Source: Zychaea mexicana (taxonomy: Eukaryota > Mucoromycota > Mucoromycetes > Mucorales > Lichtheimiaceae). From it: 64,000 nt of DNA. Of the stretch, positions 22,627 through 34,376 are shown one piece after another. The position numbers were made by a program, and so were the translations under genes. Location: the NCBI RefSeq assembly GCF_025766255.1, contig NW_026516680.1:372001-436000 (forward strand), read 5' to 3'. The notes under the pieces were generated by a model that had not been told where the DNA came from, did not search any database, and saw nothing but the letters and a program-made list of their open reading frames with translations. Position 1 is the first letter of the stretch. Each line of letters opens with the position of its first letter.

Positions 22627-23611
22627 GGCACTACTGTTTACTTGTTTTTCACGAGTCTGAAGATCTTGTAGTTTTCACTATTACACCATTACCGCAGTTA
22701 CTACTATACAACTATAATGTCCTCTGCTTAAAAGCAATCAGAGTACTACAGCTGAATCTTTCGTCATAAGAATAGTAGTAGTGAGGCACGACGACGACGA
22801 CGAAGACGACGACTGGGCATGTACATGCAGATCGATGTATCCCTGCAAAAGTGACCAGCTCATGTGTTTTGTAGCTGACTCTCTTTTCCACTTGGTGAGT
22901 TATATATTGGAAAAGAAGAAAAACGGCATTGGAGAGCTGAATAGAACTAAAAAGAAGCATGTAACTATCAGTATTAACACCTTGTAACAATAAACAACAA
23001 TACTGGATGGGGAGCAGTGAATAGCAAAAACAACAGCTTACCAAATTTAGACCAGCTTTTCACCTATTAGTTGGACAGGGCGTGTTATTATTAATGCTCC
23101 GCCACCCCCACTCTTCCCCTCGCGCTGACTCCGCCGCTCTGTCAATTTTTGGCCCTGCGGTGTGTGCATGTGTTACGCTGTGGAGAACTGCGAAAGAGAT
23201 GAACTGCTGACCACATACCCCCTTCTCTAGCCTGCATACTAAGAAATAAAGCTTGTGATCATGGAAGAGAAAATCATGCTGATAATCGCTCATGTAGTAT
23301 CTTTGTCCGTCGGTCGGTGTCGGCCCTCAAGTCCGTGCACATTCCGTTTTTACTTGATTACTATGAAAAAGAGAACCCTGGCATGAGCTGTAGAATAAAG
23401 AAGCTCCTGTGTTTAGGCTGTTATATCGGAGATTCGTAACGAAGAAGCTCTGTATGATCAAGTAGACCCTTGAGACGGTTGCGTTTCGTAGATTGAACAA
23501 ATGTTTCAAAACGACATGGGTTATGATGATGGTTTTTTCTAAGCATAAACAGCAAAAAAGAATGGGAGTTTATCTTTTTCGTTTTGCCTGTCTTTTCTTA
23601 GAAAATTCGTA
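22627..23611. other. Intergenic region upstream of the Vip1-like gene
   Basis: No gene seen. A CGA-type run lies at about 22790-22812. Just before the start codon at 23612 is a pyrimidine tract and TCTTAG acceptor (about 23590-23601), which may mark a 5' UTR intron. Confidence 0.4.
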
Positions 23612-24615
23612 ATGCTTATTCCTACAGAACCTACGCCCAACTTGGTTATTGTCAAGAATGTGGCGCCATCCACGTCCGAAAAGATGTTGACAGATTTCTT
23701 TTCGTTTTGTGGCAGAATCGATGACTTTGCACTAAACGAGGACGCAACAGCGTTCATTATGTTTGAGCGTCCGTCTGCTGCAAAGACAGCCATTCTATTG
23801 AACAATGGTAATAAACCTGTGCTGTTGCATGACAGCATTGTTTGTGCGTAGCACCACCCCACCTACCTACCAGAACAATACATACATCATCCTTACGCCT
23901 TTCCTCTCTCTCTCTCTCTCTCTCTCTTTCTCCTTATGCGCTCGCGTAATAGTTCGAGTAGCAGTAGTAGTCGTTGTTGTCCTATTAACTCACATTAATA
24001 TTTTGATAAACACAAACAAAACAGCAACCGTAAATGGTAACGAGCTTGCAATCGAACCGTACTTTAAAGATGCAGCAGCTACTGCTGGTGAAGAGCCTAG
24101 TCAAGAACAAGTAGCAGAGCAACAGCAACAACAACGGCAAGAAAGCAAGACCAAGTCAGGCATTATGGCTGAAATCCTGGGTGCTGGCTACAAATTGACA
24201 GATCCCATTCTTCAAGCGGCAACTGACTTTGACAAGAGATATGGCGTATGGAGTCGTGTGGAGCCTTATTGGAATCAAGTCGATCAAAAGATGCGGGTCG
24301 GAGACAAGGTCCAGTCTTTGGAAGACACGGCAGACCACTGGCTCAAGGAGACACCCATGGGTCAAAAAGTTCAAAATCATCTGGTGGAACCCATTGCTTC
24401 GGTACATTCAGAGGCAAAGCGAATTGCGGTAAGCCATCATTCTATTGGTTTTTGCCTTTTTTTTTTCCATCGTCATCTGCTTGTGTCTACGTATTACGTT
24501 CAAATTACACGTCATTTGACCTCTTTTATGTACGCATAACCTTTTTCTTTTTTAGAACCAGCAAGAAAGTGGTGGTGCTAGCGGTGACGGTGGCAATAGG
24601 GCAGCAGGCCGATGA
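23612..24615 (+). CDS. RRM protein, Vip1-like
   Basis: Single RNA-recognition-motif protein of the fungal Vip1 type (a fission yeast protein linked to the actin cytoskeleton). Three exons, 23612-23843, 24025-24428 and 24556-24615, give 231 aa. The RRM occupies about residues 10-95: beta-1 is LVIVKNV (RNP2-like), then the diagnostic TDFFSFCGRI, then ATAFIMFERPSAAKTAILL where RNP1 would be. The aromatic residues of a canonical RNP1 are reduced, as in other Vip1-like proteins. A Gln-rich linker leads to a conserved C-terminal helix region (AEILGAGYKLTDPIL onwards). Intron 1 contains a perfect CT run at about 23904-23927. The donor of exon 1 (GTGCGT at 23844) was chosen because it alone keeps phase. 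Confidence 0.85.
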
Positions 24616-25268
24616 ACACATACACAAAACTTTATACGTCGATCATAAGCTCTTGTTCTTATTGGTGCATCGGTTCGGAATACTTCCATTCTTCCCTCTT
24701 CCCCTCTCTCCCCCACTCCTCTCGCGTACGTACCCCGAGGAAATCCAGACCGAATGCACAACAAAAATAATAATAAAAAGACGGAATTGGCTTTTACGGT
24801 AACCAGTGCTGAGTCTTCCCCCACTTTGTTTTTATCTCGCCCTCTTACTACTTAGTCCATCACTCTTTATGACGTGTATTATCGAGAGAAGGTGGGGGGA
24901 GAGCACAGACACCCACAGAAGAGATACTATGTTGCAGAAAGAGATGATTGTGATTGTTGATTCTACCACCGACGTCCATTATCGAGCTTGTATACTCTCC
25001 ACTTGGGATCAACACATAGTAGCAGTGGTATGGCTTCAGCATGTGTCTCTGCTTAAAAGGTCATCCGCCTCGCTTTACTTTCAACCCAAGAATTATATAT
25101 AAAAGGGGGACGCGTCGGATCGCTCCGGTTGCTTATTTCCTCTCTCCAACATCTTTCACACCAACTCAACCCCACTTCAAACACTACTGCTGCTTTATTA
25201 CTGCACAACACTTTGTTTTGCATTTCTTATTTATTATCTACTCTCTAGAAAACACTTTTCTGTCAACC
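24616..25268 (+). promoter_or_regulatory. Promoter region of the zinc-finger gene, with TATA box
   Basis: No gene. A strong TATATAAAAG box at 25096-25105 lies about 165 bases before the start codon at 25269, followed by a C/T-rich leader typical of fungal 5' UTRs. Confidence 0.55.
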
Positions 25269-26676
25269 ATGAACGCACAACAAGCGTACTGTAACGTATA
25301 TCCTACCCCACCCACCACGACCAGCGATCACTATTACACAGACCTGATCAACCAGGGTAACTATACACCAAAGTGCTTGGGTAGCCATAGCAATTTCCCT
25401 TTTGCTAAATGGATCTATTACACCCCCGCCCGGAGTAGACATCACGCCAATACAATACGCGTTGACCTGGGACATGTCCACAGTATCATCAGCATCTTCA
25501 CCATGGAACGGAATGAGAGCCGAGTTAATGGACAATACGTATTATCACGAGACATCTCATCTGGTAAATAGCTTTTGGCATATGTGTGCCTACAAAAATT
25601 GAACAGTACCATCCCTGCAGAATCGATATAGAAAAATAGAAGGCTGACAACACATGACACCCATATCATCCCATCCATCTCTTTGCTATTACACTATAGG
25701 ACATTATCCCAACGATTGGGGCTCCTGCAAAACTCACGCCAGCTGAGACGTCGCTGACGAGCCATGACACCATGGTGTATTACCCTACGGACACTTTTCC
25801 ATCGGCTTACACTCCGAGTCATTGCCGCGTGACACCTTGTACTACTGCTTCTGCTGCTGCTGCTGCTGCTAATCATTCTACGACCGTCGTTACTACTTCT
25901 TCCAATACTGGTAAGCGGACAAGCTATTATTTTGTTTGCTAAATGTGGTACTAGTTGTGATTGGCTTCTGATAACACAAATACACACATAAAAATATAAT
26001 AGTAGCCGGATCGGGTGACACTGAGTGCCGATGCCGATGGTCGAAATGCGGAGTCAGGACGGCCACCTTGGATCAACTGATCTTGCATATCCGGGACGAC
26101 CATGTGGGTAGTGGCAAGGTAAAGTGTACAAAAACGCTCTGATATCATCTCTCGTTTGTTGTTGACATTCACAGCCCATAACTAAAAAGAGAAAAAAAAA
26201 CCGTACTACTTTCTATTACTACAAAATAGCCTGCTTACTTTTGCTTTTGGGCTGGATGTCCACGAAGTAAAAAGCCATTCACAAAGCGTCACAAGATGCA
26301 TAATCACATGCGAACACACACAGGCGAACGGCCTTTCCAGTGTACCGTGCAAGGCTGCACCAAACGCTTCTCGCGTCCTGATTCGCTCAGTACACATATC
26401 AAGACGCACTCCAATATCCGACCTTATCACTGCAGCGTCCCTGGTTGTGGCAAGGCTTATTTCCATTCTCGGTCGTTACGAAAACATACACGATCGCATG
26501 AAGAACACCAACAGCAGCAGCAAAGACAGCAGCAGCAGCAACAAGGCCAGCAACAGCAGGTACATCAGCAACAGCAGCAAGTACAAAGACATAGCAACAA
26601 TAGCATTACCTCATACCCATCCGGTCCTGACCCGCGATTCTTCCCCGTGATGGACCCTTCATCCTACTACATGTAA
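25269..26676 (+). CDS. C2H2 zinc-finger transcription factor with GLI/Zic-like finger array
   Basis: Nuclear DNA-binding regulator; targets unknown. Five exons (25269-25356, 25391-25563, 25700-25910, 26003-26118, 26230-26676) join in phase to give 344 aa. Four fingers lie at about 166-290. The first two have a Trp inside the Cys pair (CRWSKC and CFWAGC), the tandem CWCH2 arrangement of Gli/Zic/Glis and of fungal Zap1 and PacC. The third and fourth are standard, joined by the TGERPF linker. The N-terminal half is Pro/Thr-rich with a GCT-coded Ala run, and the tail is a long Gln run. Intron 1 is only 34 nt (25357-25390); without it the reading frame leaves the finger frame. Confidence 0.85.
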
Positions 26677-26942
26677 ATTTTTCTATTCTTTCTTCTTCTT
26701 CTTGTATATGTATATCATCTTTCATCATCATCATCATCATCATCTTTTATCATCTTCCATCCTCATCAATTCCGCACACACGCACACACATACACTTCCA
26801 TCATCTTTTTTTTTCCATCCATTAAATAACTCTATTATTCATCCTACTCTATTTGTATGCTAAAGGAGCTGGAACTCCTCTTCTTTTTTATTTCCCTTTC
26901 TGAACTTTTTGAAATAAACCTTTTTTTTCTTTTTACAAACTA
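26677..26942. repeat. Microsatellite-rich 3' flank (CAT/TCA and CA runs)
   Basis: A TCA/CAT repeat at about 26722-26744 and CA-rich sequence at about 26775-26795, between two plus-strand genes. Confidence 0.5.
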
Positions 26943-27684
26943 ATGGAGACAGTGCTTGCAAACGAATTAGCCCAACGATTTCGCATCGAATCGTGTACAG
27001 CAGATGCAGTTTAGTCTCTTCTCTCTTTCTTTTGGGCATAACCGCTATTGGGCTGTCTATTAACCAGATTCATCGTATGAATGTGTAAAGACCAAGGAAT
27101 GGGAACAATCAATACTACAATGTGCCAAGCGAGTGAAAGATACAGGTGATGCCACTGTCAAGGTATATATATTCATATTAAAATACCAGTCTCCACCCTC
27201 CCCTCACTTCAACTCTTCCGTATATGTTATCTTATAACGCACCGTCTAAAGACACAAGCGGAACGGGCACATGTTCAAGACATGATGCAAACGTTGCTCG
27301 AGAACGATGGACGGTTAAAAAGCACATTTGCGGAGATTGATCACATTGAACGCATTGTCCAGCGCGTCAAAGAGACGTACAACAAGATTGCAACAAGCGT
27401 GGACGATATGGAAAAGACCGTCAATGCAAGTGTGTCCACTGGCGGCTTTCCATTTCTTCAGGTAACACCCCCTCTTTTATATGAATATGGTAAAGAGAGA
27501 AAGACCTGACAGTTTAAAGAATCTTTCTCTCCAGAAACGCAACGAGACAGTTCAGCCCTACTTTCCACCACCGCTACCCGTCGACATATACCGTACAGAA
27601 CAAGATCTTTTCCCTGCTACTGCTACTACCACTCCTCCTCCTCCTCCTCCTCCTCCTCCTGCTAATCAGCAGGTATCTAGATAA
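26943..27684 (+). CDS. Small coiled-coil protein, possibly BLOC-1 subunit 4 (cappuccino)-like
   Basis: Four exons, 26943-26994, 27068-27162, 27252-27461 and 27535-27684, join in phase to give 168 aa. The first donor is GTACAG at 26995, the only one that keeps the frame. The centre (about residues 55-110) is a heptad coiled coil, with LLENDGRLKSTFAEIDHIE followed by VKETYNKIATSVDDMEKTV. This resembles the helix pair of BLOC-1 subunit 4, an endosome-lysosome trafficking component. The C-terminal 50 residues are Pro-rich with a run of nine Pro. Family assignment is tentative because many small trafficking subunits share this pattern. Confidence 0.6.
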
Positions 27685-27776
27685 AGGAAAGAGTTCTTTT
27701 TTTTTTGCGGTTTTATTGAGTCGCAGTTGTTGGTTGTTGTCTTTCCATATTAATAGTGGTCTATATCATATATGTG

Positions 27777-28859
27777 TTACATGGTGTTGCTGTTGTTGTT
27801 GTTGTTGGTATCAGCTCCCTCTGGATTAATATTAGTAGTGGTAGTATTAGCAGTAGCGTTGTTGTTGTTGTTGTTGGATGTGGAAGAAGAGGTGGTGGAA
27901 GACGACGGGAACTGGGGCGGATAGAACGACGGTGGAGGCATCATCTGAGGCGAGGACGTGTAAAACTGTGGTGGAGGGCCGCCGTATTGGGGAAACCCTT
28001 GTGGTACGTTCCCATATGGTATGGGCATATAACTGAACTGCGGCGGTGGAGGCGGTGGCTGCTGCTGGTGCTGGTGCTGGTGCTGGTGCTTATGCTGAGG
28101 GTGTTGTTGTTGTTGTTGGTGCTGCTGGTGATACTGCTGTTGCTGCATGTATCGGTCACTATTGACAGAAAACGTAAATAGAGAGAGAGAGAGGGAGAGA
28201 GAGAGATGGAGAAAGGAGAGGGCACTGCTCAGCGTGCGGGGTATAGGGGATCATTTACTTGTTTCGTATGAGGCTTGCATAAGGATCTCCACGCACTGGG
28301 ACACCACCTAGTCCAGACACGTTTGCCGCTTGCATTCCTTTGGGACCTTGCACCAGATCATACTCAACCTATATACGTTATGTTGTGAGTATATGTGTGT
28401 GTGTGTGTGGGGGTGGGAGGGTTCCATGTGCGTCAATACACAAGACTGCTGGTGTGGTGGATGTATGCACACTGATTTCTTACCTCTTCACCCTATTTTG
28501 TCGACAACACGCACCCAGTGGCAAAGAAGAAAAGCATTAGTTGCATATATGAAAGGCATGAGTGCATAAAAACGGGGTTCTCTTTATATACCTCGCTCAG
28601 ACTTTTAAAGCCGCCAGAATTATAGATGGCCGTGTGGTGAACGAAGACCTCTGCATAGGAAAAAACCGGATAGTTTTATTAGTTGAAGAAAGAAAGGGAA
28701 TTTTTAGCAAAGAGGATATAACGCGTCAACAACACAGCAGAGGGGGGGTTTACCTTCGATGTTTGGCTGGCCCACCTGATCGTCAGGAATGATGAATCCG
28801 TACCCTTTTATTGAATTAAAGAACTTTACACGGCCAGTTTGTCGAGGCGGGGATTCCAT
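27777..28859 (-). CDS. Cold-shock-domain RNA-binding protein with Gln/His/Pro/Asn tail
   Basis: Four minus-strand exons (28859-28754, 28650-28592, 28368-28259, 28158-27777) join in phase to give 218 aa. Residues about 8-75 form a single cold-shock domain: [15 protein letters not shown] carries the RNP1-type aromatic motif, and EVFVHHTAI is the RNP2-type strand. Such domains bind single-stranded RNA/DNA and usually regulate mRNA stability or translation. The remainder is disordered: HQ repeats, a Pro run, Met/Pro-rich repeats and Asn runs. That composition suggests condensate formation, but this is inference. The gene converges on the coiled-coil gene, the two stop codons being only 92 bases apart. 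Confidence 0.88.
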
Positions 28860-29248
28860 GGTGAATGAAGAAGAAAAGGCGATGAGGGAGAGGAAGAAAA
28901 ATATAAAGACCCAAAAAAAAAAAGTTTAAAAAAAAAAGTATAAAAAATAGCAGAAAGAGTGAGTGAAAGGGAGAAAGAGAGAGAAAAGAGGGAAGAAAGG
29001 AGAGCGAGCACTGTGTTGGCTGGTATTAGTAGTGCATGAAAATGTAGAGATGGTGTAAAACTACGCTAACGACAAGCGTGTGTGTGAGTGTGAGTGTGAG
29101 TGTGAGTATGATTGTGATTGTGTGTGATTGTGTGGATGAGGCTGGGGTTTCATCCCACAACCAAAACCAAGGTATGTTGCGTTGTCAAACCCACCCAATC
29201 GGTCCAAAAAGGCAACGGTCCTAAATTGCCCCCCAGCGGTGCTGTTCT
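28860..29248. repeat. Short intergenic region with GA and TGTGAG repeats
   Basis: Promoter side of the cold-shock gene and 3' side of the RGS gene. A GA-rich tract lies at about 28860-29000 and an imperfect TGTGAG/TGTGAT repeat at about 29080-29130. Confidence 0.5.
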
Positions 29249-30807
29249 TTACTTTCTCTTGCCAAAGAGGCCTTTGCTTGCTTTTATGCTGGTGCTTGTA
29301 CTCTGGTTGTCGTTGTTGTTGTTCCCACCACTGGTTGTCACCGTGACAGCCTCCACCTCCACCCCCAGAATCGTCCGACAGAACTCGGCAATCATTGACT
29401 TGACCAGTTCGTGCCGCCGCCGCGACGACTGGCTAATGTTGGCCAGCACAGGCGCACTTGTGTAGATCATTGCGTGCTGCTTTTCGATATACGACAGCAG
29501 TTGTCGAACCGCATTGTGTCGCGTCGGCGTGTCATAGTGCGTTGTTAATTCACCTGCGTTTGTTTGTCGTCAATGACATCAGCATTAATCCAGTCAGTTG
29601 AGTCAGTTGGGTGGCCAGTAACCCAAGGCAGCAGTAAAAAGGAAATAAGGAGGCGTGGACATACTCGTCTTCCCCCAACAACAATGACAACCCTTCTCCC
29701 ATAACCCTTAGAGAGAACCCTCCCTCCTCCTCATACGCTAAGCCAACATGCTACTTACCACAGTTCATAACCATTTTGGTAAACGTGTCTGTTTGACAGA
29801 AGCGCATAAAACTTGACTCGAGCAACGAATACACTGCCCGTTTCGCATTGTCGAATAACCCTTCCACCCGCTGATCTTCCAGTGCCGCCGTAGCCTGCCG
29901 CCGAACCTTGTCGTCCAGGTTGACCTCAAAGTGACTGTTGCGCGTTAGATACGTGTTGTGGATATGCTGTGCCGTGGCGAGTTGTTGGACGTGCGACACA
30001 TACGTAAATGACGCGTATTGTTCGAGTTCGATAAAGAAGAACTTTTGACTCCATGTTAGTTCTAACAAAGACCCCATCTGCTCGTGTGGCGGCAAACAAT
30101 CCCTGAAAGCTTATTACCAAATTCTCGCAACTGAATTCCTCCAGTAAATGATACAGGAAATAGCAGAGCGGTATTTTCGATTGCAGTAGCGCCTTTAGTC
30201 CTTCATTGCGGATCTCGCGCACGCAGATATCGTGTGGTGCCTGCTCGCCAAAGAACTTGTTGAGCTTCTTTGACGATTTGGTCGTCTTTATCTTGTATGA
30301 CATGTGCACATCAAAGTTCGGAGGCAGCGCTGCCATAGCTTCAGCAGCTGCATCCGCTGCTGCTGCTACTGCTGCTGCTATTGCCGCCGCATCACTTTCT
30401 CGCTGTTGTTGTTGTTGTTGTTGTTTTTGCAGCGGCTGTTGCTGCTGGTAACCCGGGTTTTGGTGCAATTGCTGTCGTTCCATTTCAGACGAATCAGCCG
30501 ATTGCCGAAATTCCTGGTTGAAATAGCCTCCACCTGTAGTGGTTGACTCGGACAAGAGGCTGGGTGTGAGTTGGCCATTGCTGTTGTTATTAGAGTCGTA
30601 GATATTGGCGAGACTGCTTCGTCGAGAGGACGGTCGACTACTGTTGTTGGCTGTTGCTGTTGCTCCGGGTTCCTGGACAATAGAAGAACGTCTGGATTTG
30701 GATATTGACTTTGGAGTGCGTGGTGCCAATAACGAGGCAGCTTCTTTGGCAGCAGCCGCATTTGCTGCAGATAGGTTGATATGGCTCGGACGTCGCTTCG
30801 TTGTCAT
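29249..30807 (-). CDS. RGS-domain protein (regulator of heterotrimeric G-protein signalling)
   Basis: GTPase-activating protein for G-alpha subunits. Three minus-strand exons, 30807-30118, 30041-29759 and 29553-29249, join in phase to give 425 aa. The first 170 residues are low complexity (Ala, Ser and Gln runs). The RGS domain starts near residue 205: FLYHLLEEFSCENL, intron, FFFIELEQY, then LTRNSHFEVNLDD, FDNAKRAVYSLLESSFMRF. Intron 1 (30042-30117) carries a perfect CTAAC branch site. An Asn/Ser-rich tail ends the protein. I used the ATG at 30807, because the frame continues upstream only through unrelated sequence. With the MAPKK and RhoGEF it is one of three signalling genes here, but nothing shows they act together. 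Confidence 0.88.
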
Positions 30808-31351
30808 TTGGAAAACGGGAAAATAAAAAAAAGGAGTTGTTTTCTTTTTGGCTGGCTTATGTGAGTAAGTGGAATGTGTGTGTGTGAGAGAAGGGTTCTT
30901 CTTTTCGAAAATGAGATCGATCGGAGACCAACCAGAATTACTTTTTGACGTTACACATGAGATCGGAGTGCAACGTTGGACACAGCCCGACTCCCTTATC
31001 AATGGCGGGATGGCGCGCTTATTCATCGCTGCAGCAACCAACAGCAGCAGTACATAGTCTGCTGTGTATTTAGAAAGCACGCTCTTTTAATATAATGTAA
31101 GCAGCCTCCTCTGTTAGCCCTTACTCTTTCTAAATAGAAAAGATCCACTCTGTTTACAAGACGAAAGGCCAACGTACAACAACCACCCCTTCGCACGGAT
31201 CGCTTCTGGGGCTCATGAATGTCTCTTACTTCCCCTTCCCTCCCTCTTTAGATGATGCTCTCCTTCCTTCCTCTCTCTCTCTCTCTCTCTATTTCTGCAA
31301 TGCAAAAGCCCCTTTTTGGAAAGACGAAAAGGTATACGTCAGAAAGAAAGT
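30808..31351. other. Intergenic: RGS promoter and 3' flank of the TMEM70-like gene
   Basis: No gene. Contains a CT run at about 31270-31291. The frame that runs into the RGS gene from upstream has no supporting features. Confidence 0.45.
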
Positions 31352-32170
31352 TCATTGTTTAGTGCAACGATCTGCTAGACCCTGTAAATAAGGATCGGCC
31401 TCCACAACTGCACGTTCCAATGCATAACGACGACTTGGGCCACGTCCACTGGTTTTCTTATTCTGCTTTTCCCATAGGACCATCTTGCTCTGCTGCTGTG
31501 AAGGCGTGACGTCTTTCAGATCGGCCAGCCACATGTTGTGCTCCTTTAACCGACCAAAGACCGACACCGTTTCTATCCCGAGCCATTTGTCGTTCTTCAT
31601 ATCGCCTGGTCGTCGGCGTTCGCGTTCAACCGTCTTGACGTCGTCATAGACCATCAGTCGTGTAACCAGGTTTCGCGTATACATATGGATGAAGCCTGCT
31701 GGCATGATGGCAGACACACCGGCTGAAGATACAAATCACACATTGCCAGAAGACGCGTCAGTTTTACACATTGGTTGAGCATAACCTTGGCTTTTACTTT
31801 ACCCATAATCACAGAAAGTGCAGGCGCTTGGCCCGTACTTAGCAAACCAGGGACGGCGCATAAACCACACACTCCAAATAACGAGGCAACCATCTTGTAT
31901 CGTTGCACACTATCTGCAAATGGCCCTATATTCTCCCACAATACTTTTAATTATATGTTTCATGCCCCTCCCCCACCCCTATGTCGCTTGCTCCTTCAAG
32001 ACTCTACCAATATATACAAGCGTCTTGTTCAGTGTGACAGGTTGTGAAATATGCTTGTTGCTAGTGAATGCACCCGCTGCTTTTTTCGGAATGCGTGGTG
32101 CCGATGTAGTGTAGAGACGAAGATGGCATGATGCCCGCATGCCAAGTGTTGTGCCTCGAGGTAATAACAT
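31352..32170 (-). CDS. TMEM70-family mitochondrial inner-membrane protein
   Basis: Three minus-strand exons, 32170-32008, 31925-31803 and 31722-31352, join in phase (218 aa). The N-terminus is Arg/Ser/Thr-rich with no acidic residues, a mitochondrial presequence. It is followed by YIGPFADSVQRYKMVASLFG and a hydrophobic hairpin ending in FIHMYTRNLVTRLMVYDD, the two-helix pattern of TMEM70. In animals TMEM70 helps assemble the ATP synthase c-ring and complex I; that role is inferred here. The C-terminal 110 residues are soluble and basic. For intron 2 I chose the donor at 31802. The later GT would leave a 17-nt intron, too short for a fungus. Confidence 0.72.
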
Positions 32171-34376
32171 TATCAGTGTAATAAATAGATGTAAGACCTA
32201 TGTTGTTGTTTTTTGACAACCCAGCCTGCCCGTTTGGATTTCAGTGACTGCGGCATTATTCAGAGTGTCCCACTTCTTTTTCCACTCATACACACATTGA
32301 CACCAAACTTCTTGACTCACCCCTTTTGACAATAATGACAGGGCTCTATACCGCGTACTGACCAAGCACTGTAAAAGTGTTTGCGCTTAAAAAAGCGTTA
32401 TTCGACGGGTGTTTCTTGAAATCTGGCCCGCATGGCTGCTGTCGAATTGTACCTTGTCGGCCGTGTTGAACAACACACATTTGGATCATTACCAAAGCTG
32501 TAGGCCCTTGATACGAAACACTACAGCGTCATTGGATGTTCTACCGCTTATTACCTATATGGAAATCACCAGGAGGTCAAAATTCCAAAGCTACCGCAAT
32601 TCTCATTTCTTTTTCATCAGCGTCTCTGCCATCAGTACAGACCATTACAGTGCGCTATATTTGCTCTTTTGACCCTTTGCCTATTGCGTCTTGAGTGCAC
32701 GGTGTTGAGCGCGCTAGATAATGATGGTGTATGCCAGAATAGCGGGCAGGTGCCTTGATCGCTTAAAACAACTTGATATTACGACGTAAGCTATTATTAG
32801 AGAAACAGTAAATAGGGGATGAGCGAGGACAGCTAGTAGGAGAGGTTTAGCATTAGTTCAAGTTGCAAACTAGTTGCTGATTTTGGTGTAGGTCGTATTT
32901 CACATTCCATACTACACTAAAACACCACCACAAGTGCTATATCATTCGACACACTCCTTCTGTTCTGTCGCTCAGACCGAGTATATTTTGGAATCATTGA
33001 CGTCGATTCTGCTTTTAAACGGTTGAAACTCGCGAACTTGGGGTGGTAAGGTGTATTGCGCGAACAATATCAACTTGCCAAGATCGATCGACTGAAGAAT
33101 TAAACATTTTCTGTTTATCGACACGTATCAAAAGGTGCCCTAGAAGAGTATTTACCCATTCAGTCATCATACTCTAGCTGGCCATATATTACGTTTGTTT
33201 ATCTTTTTCTATATTTCCATCGCAGCATATATTTTACGGCCCATCAGATTCATGACCAAAGCGTTGCACTTGCCTTCAGTACCTACCAAATAGTACTGAG
33301 GCTGTAGTTCTTGCTTCCAAATATTGCATGCGCATGTCCGCGACTCAGCAGGAGTGTATTTGCGCCGCGTCTATACTTTGAGCGCTACCTAATTGCACTT
33401 TACTGTAGTATCGACAGCTGCAAATGTGTATGCCGCAATATACTCATCCAAAAAAACTACATTGTCCGTTCCCTGCCGTCGTGCACATAACTTTTCTTCT
33501 GAAGTCATATTGCTATTGGAGTTATTGTATGCCAGTTCTTGCTATTATTCATTCGTACATGTATCATATTACATTGCCGTCATGAAAATACCGCCTATGT
33601 ATATGTAACCTGCTTTCTTGCTGCAATTCTGCTAAATGAACGCTTCTACTAAACTACTTGTTGGCTATAATAAACCGACCGTAAACTATTGTCTGTCATT
33701 CTAACATCATGCATTAAAGATACCCGCCGCCATAAGTAGTTCGTAGGCTCCAACAAGAACCAACTTGTTGTAAAAGTCTCGTCAAGAAATATAAAGGACC
33801 AACTATGTTGCAACATTCCTTTATAGCATAGCATAAGAAAACGAAGTAACAATGAATCTACTTAATCTAGAACAACAACGGATTCATTGTCTAAGAAAGG
33901 GGAACATCGATACTCCCCTCTTTTGTATGTATCTGCATTTTATGCAAGAGATACATAGGATTTGCGGATCAAAAACCTTCTTTCTCAACCTGAACACTTG
34001 CGCTCTTCGCAACTTTTCTTTCTTCCAAACAGCGAAGGCTTCTTGGAATGTCAAACGGAAATAATCAGGTAAACACAGAAAAAAGTACACATTTTAAGAA
34101 ATGCAGGTATTTTAGAATTGTTAATAAGTGATTTGTTAAGCTTATTTTATATTAATCTATTATTTCCAAATGTTTAGAATCGATTAGACTTGCTTGATAC
34201 TACAAAAAGGGTTCCAAACGGACTTACGCGGAGCCGGCCACGATCACACGGAGCAACAGGAATCCCTATTCACTTACCTGACGATCGATCGGTATATACA
34301 TAATCACACCAAAAGAGCCGTACAATAACAACAATTTTAAACTTAATCGTTGTTACTTTTACAAAAGGGGCCTGAA
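32171..34376. other. Intergenic region, no gene seen
   Basis: About 2.2 kb of A/T-rich DNA with only short frames. A 70-codon plus-strand frame at 33852-34064 shows no recognisable motif. The right end is the promoter of the SUMO-protease gene. Confidence 0.5.

Noticed and set aside
30118..31080. Longer N-terminus for the RGS protein
   Set aside because: The frame stays open upstream, but that part is unrelated low-complexity sequence containing promoter-like tracts; the ATG at 30807 is the better start.
31705..31722. 17-nt intron in the TMEM70-like gene
   Set aside because: Far below the fungal minimum. A GTAAAG donor at 31802 gives the same frame with a normal intron.
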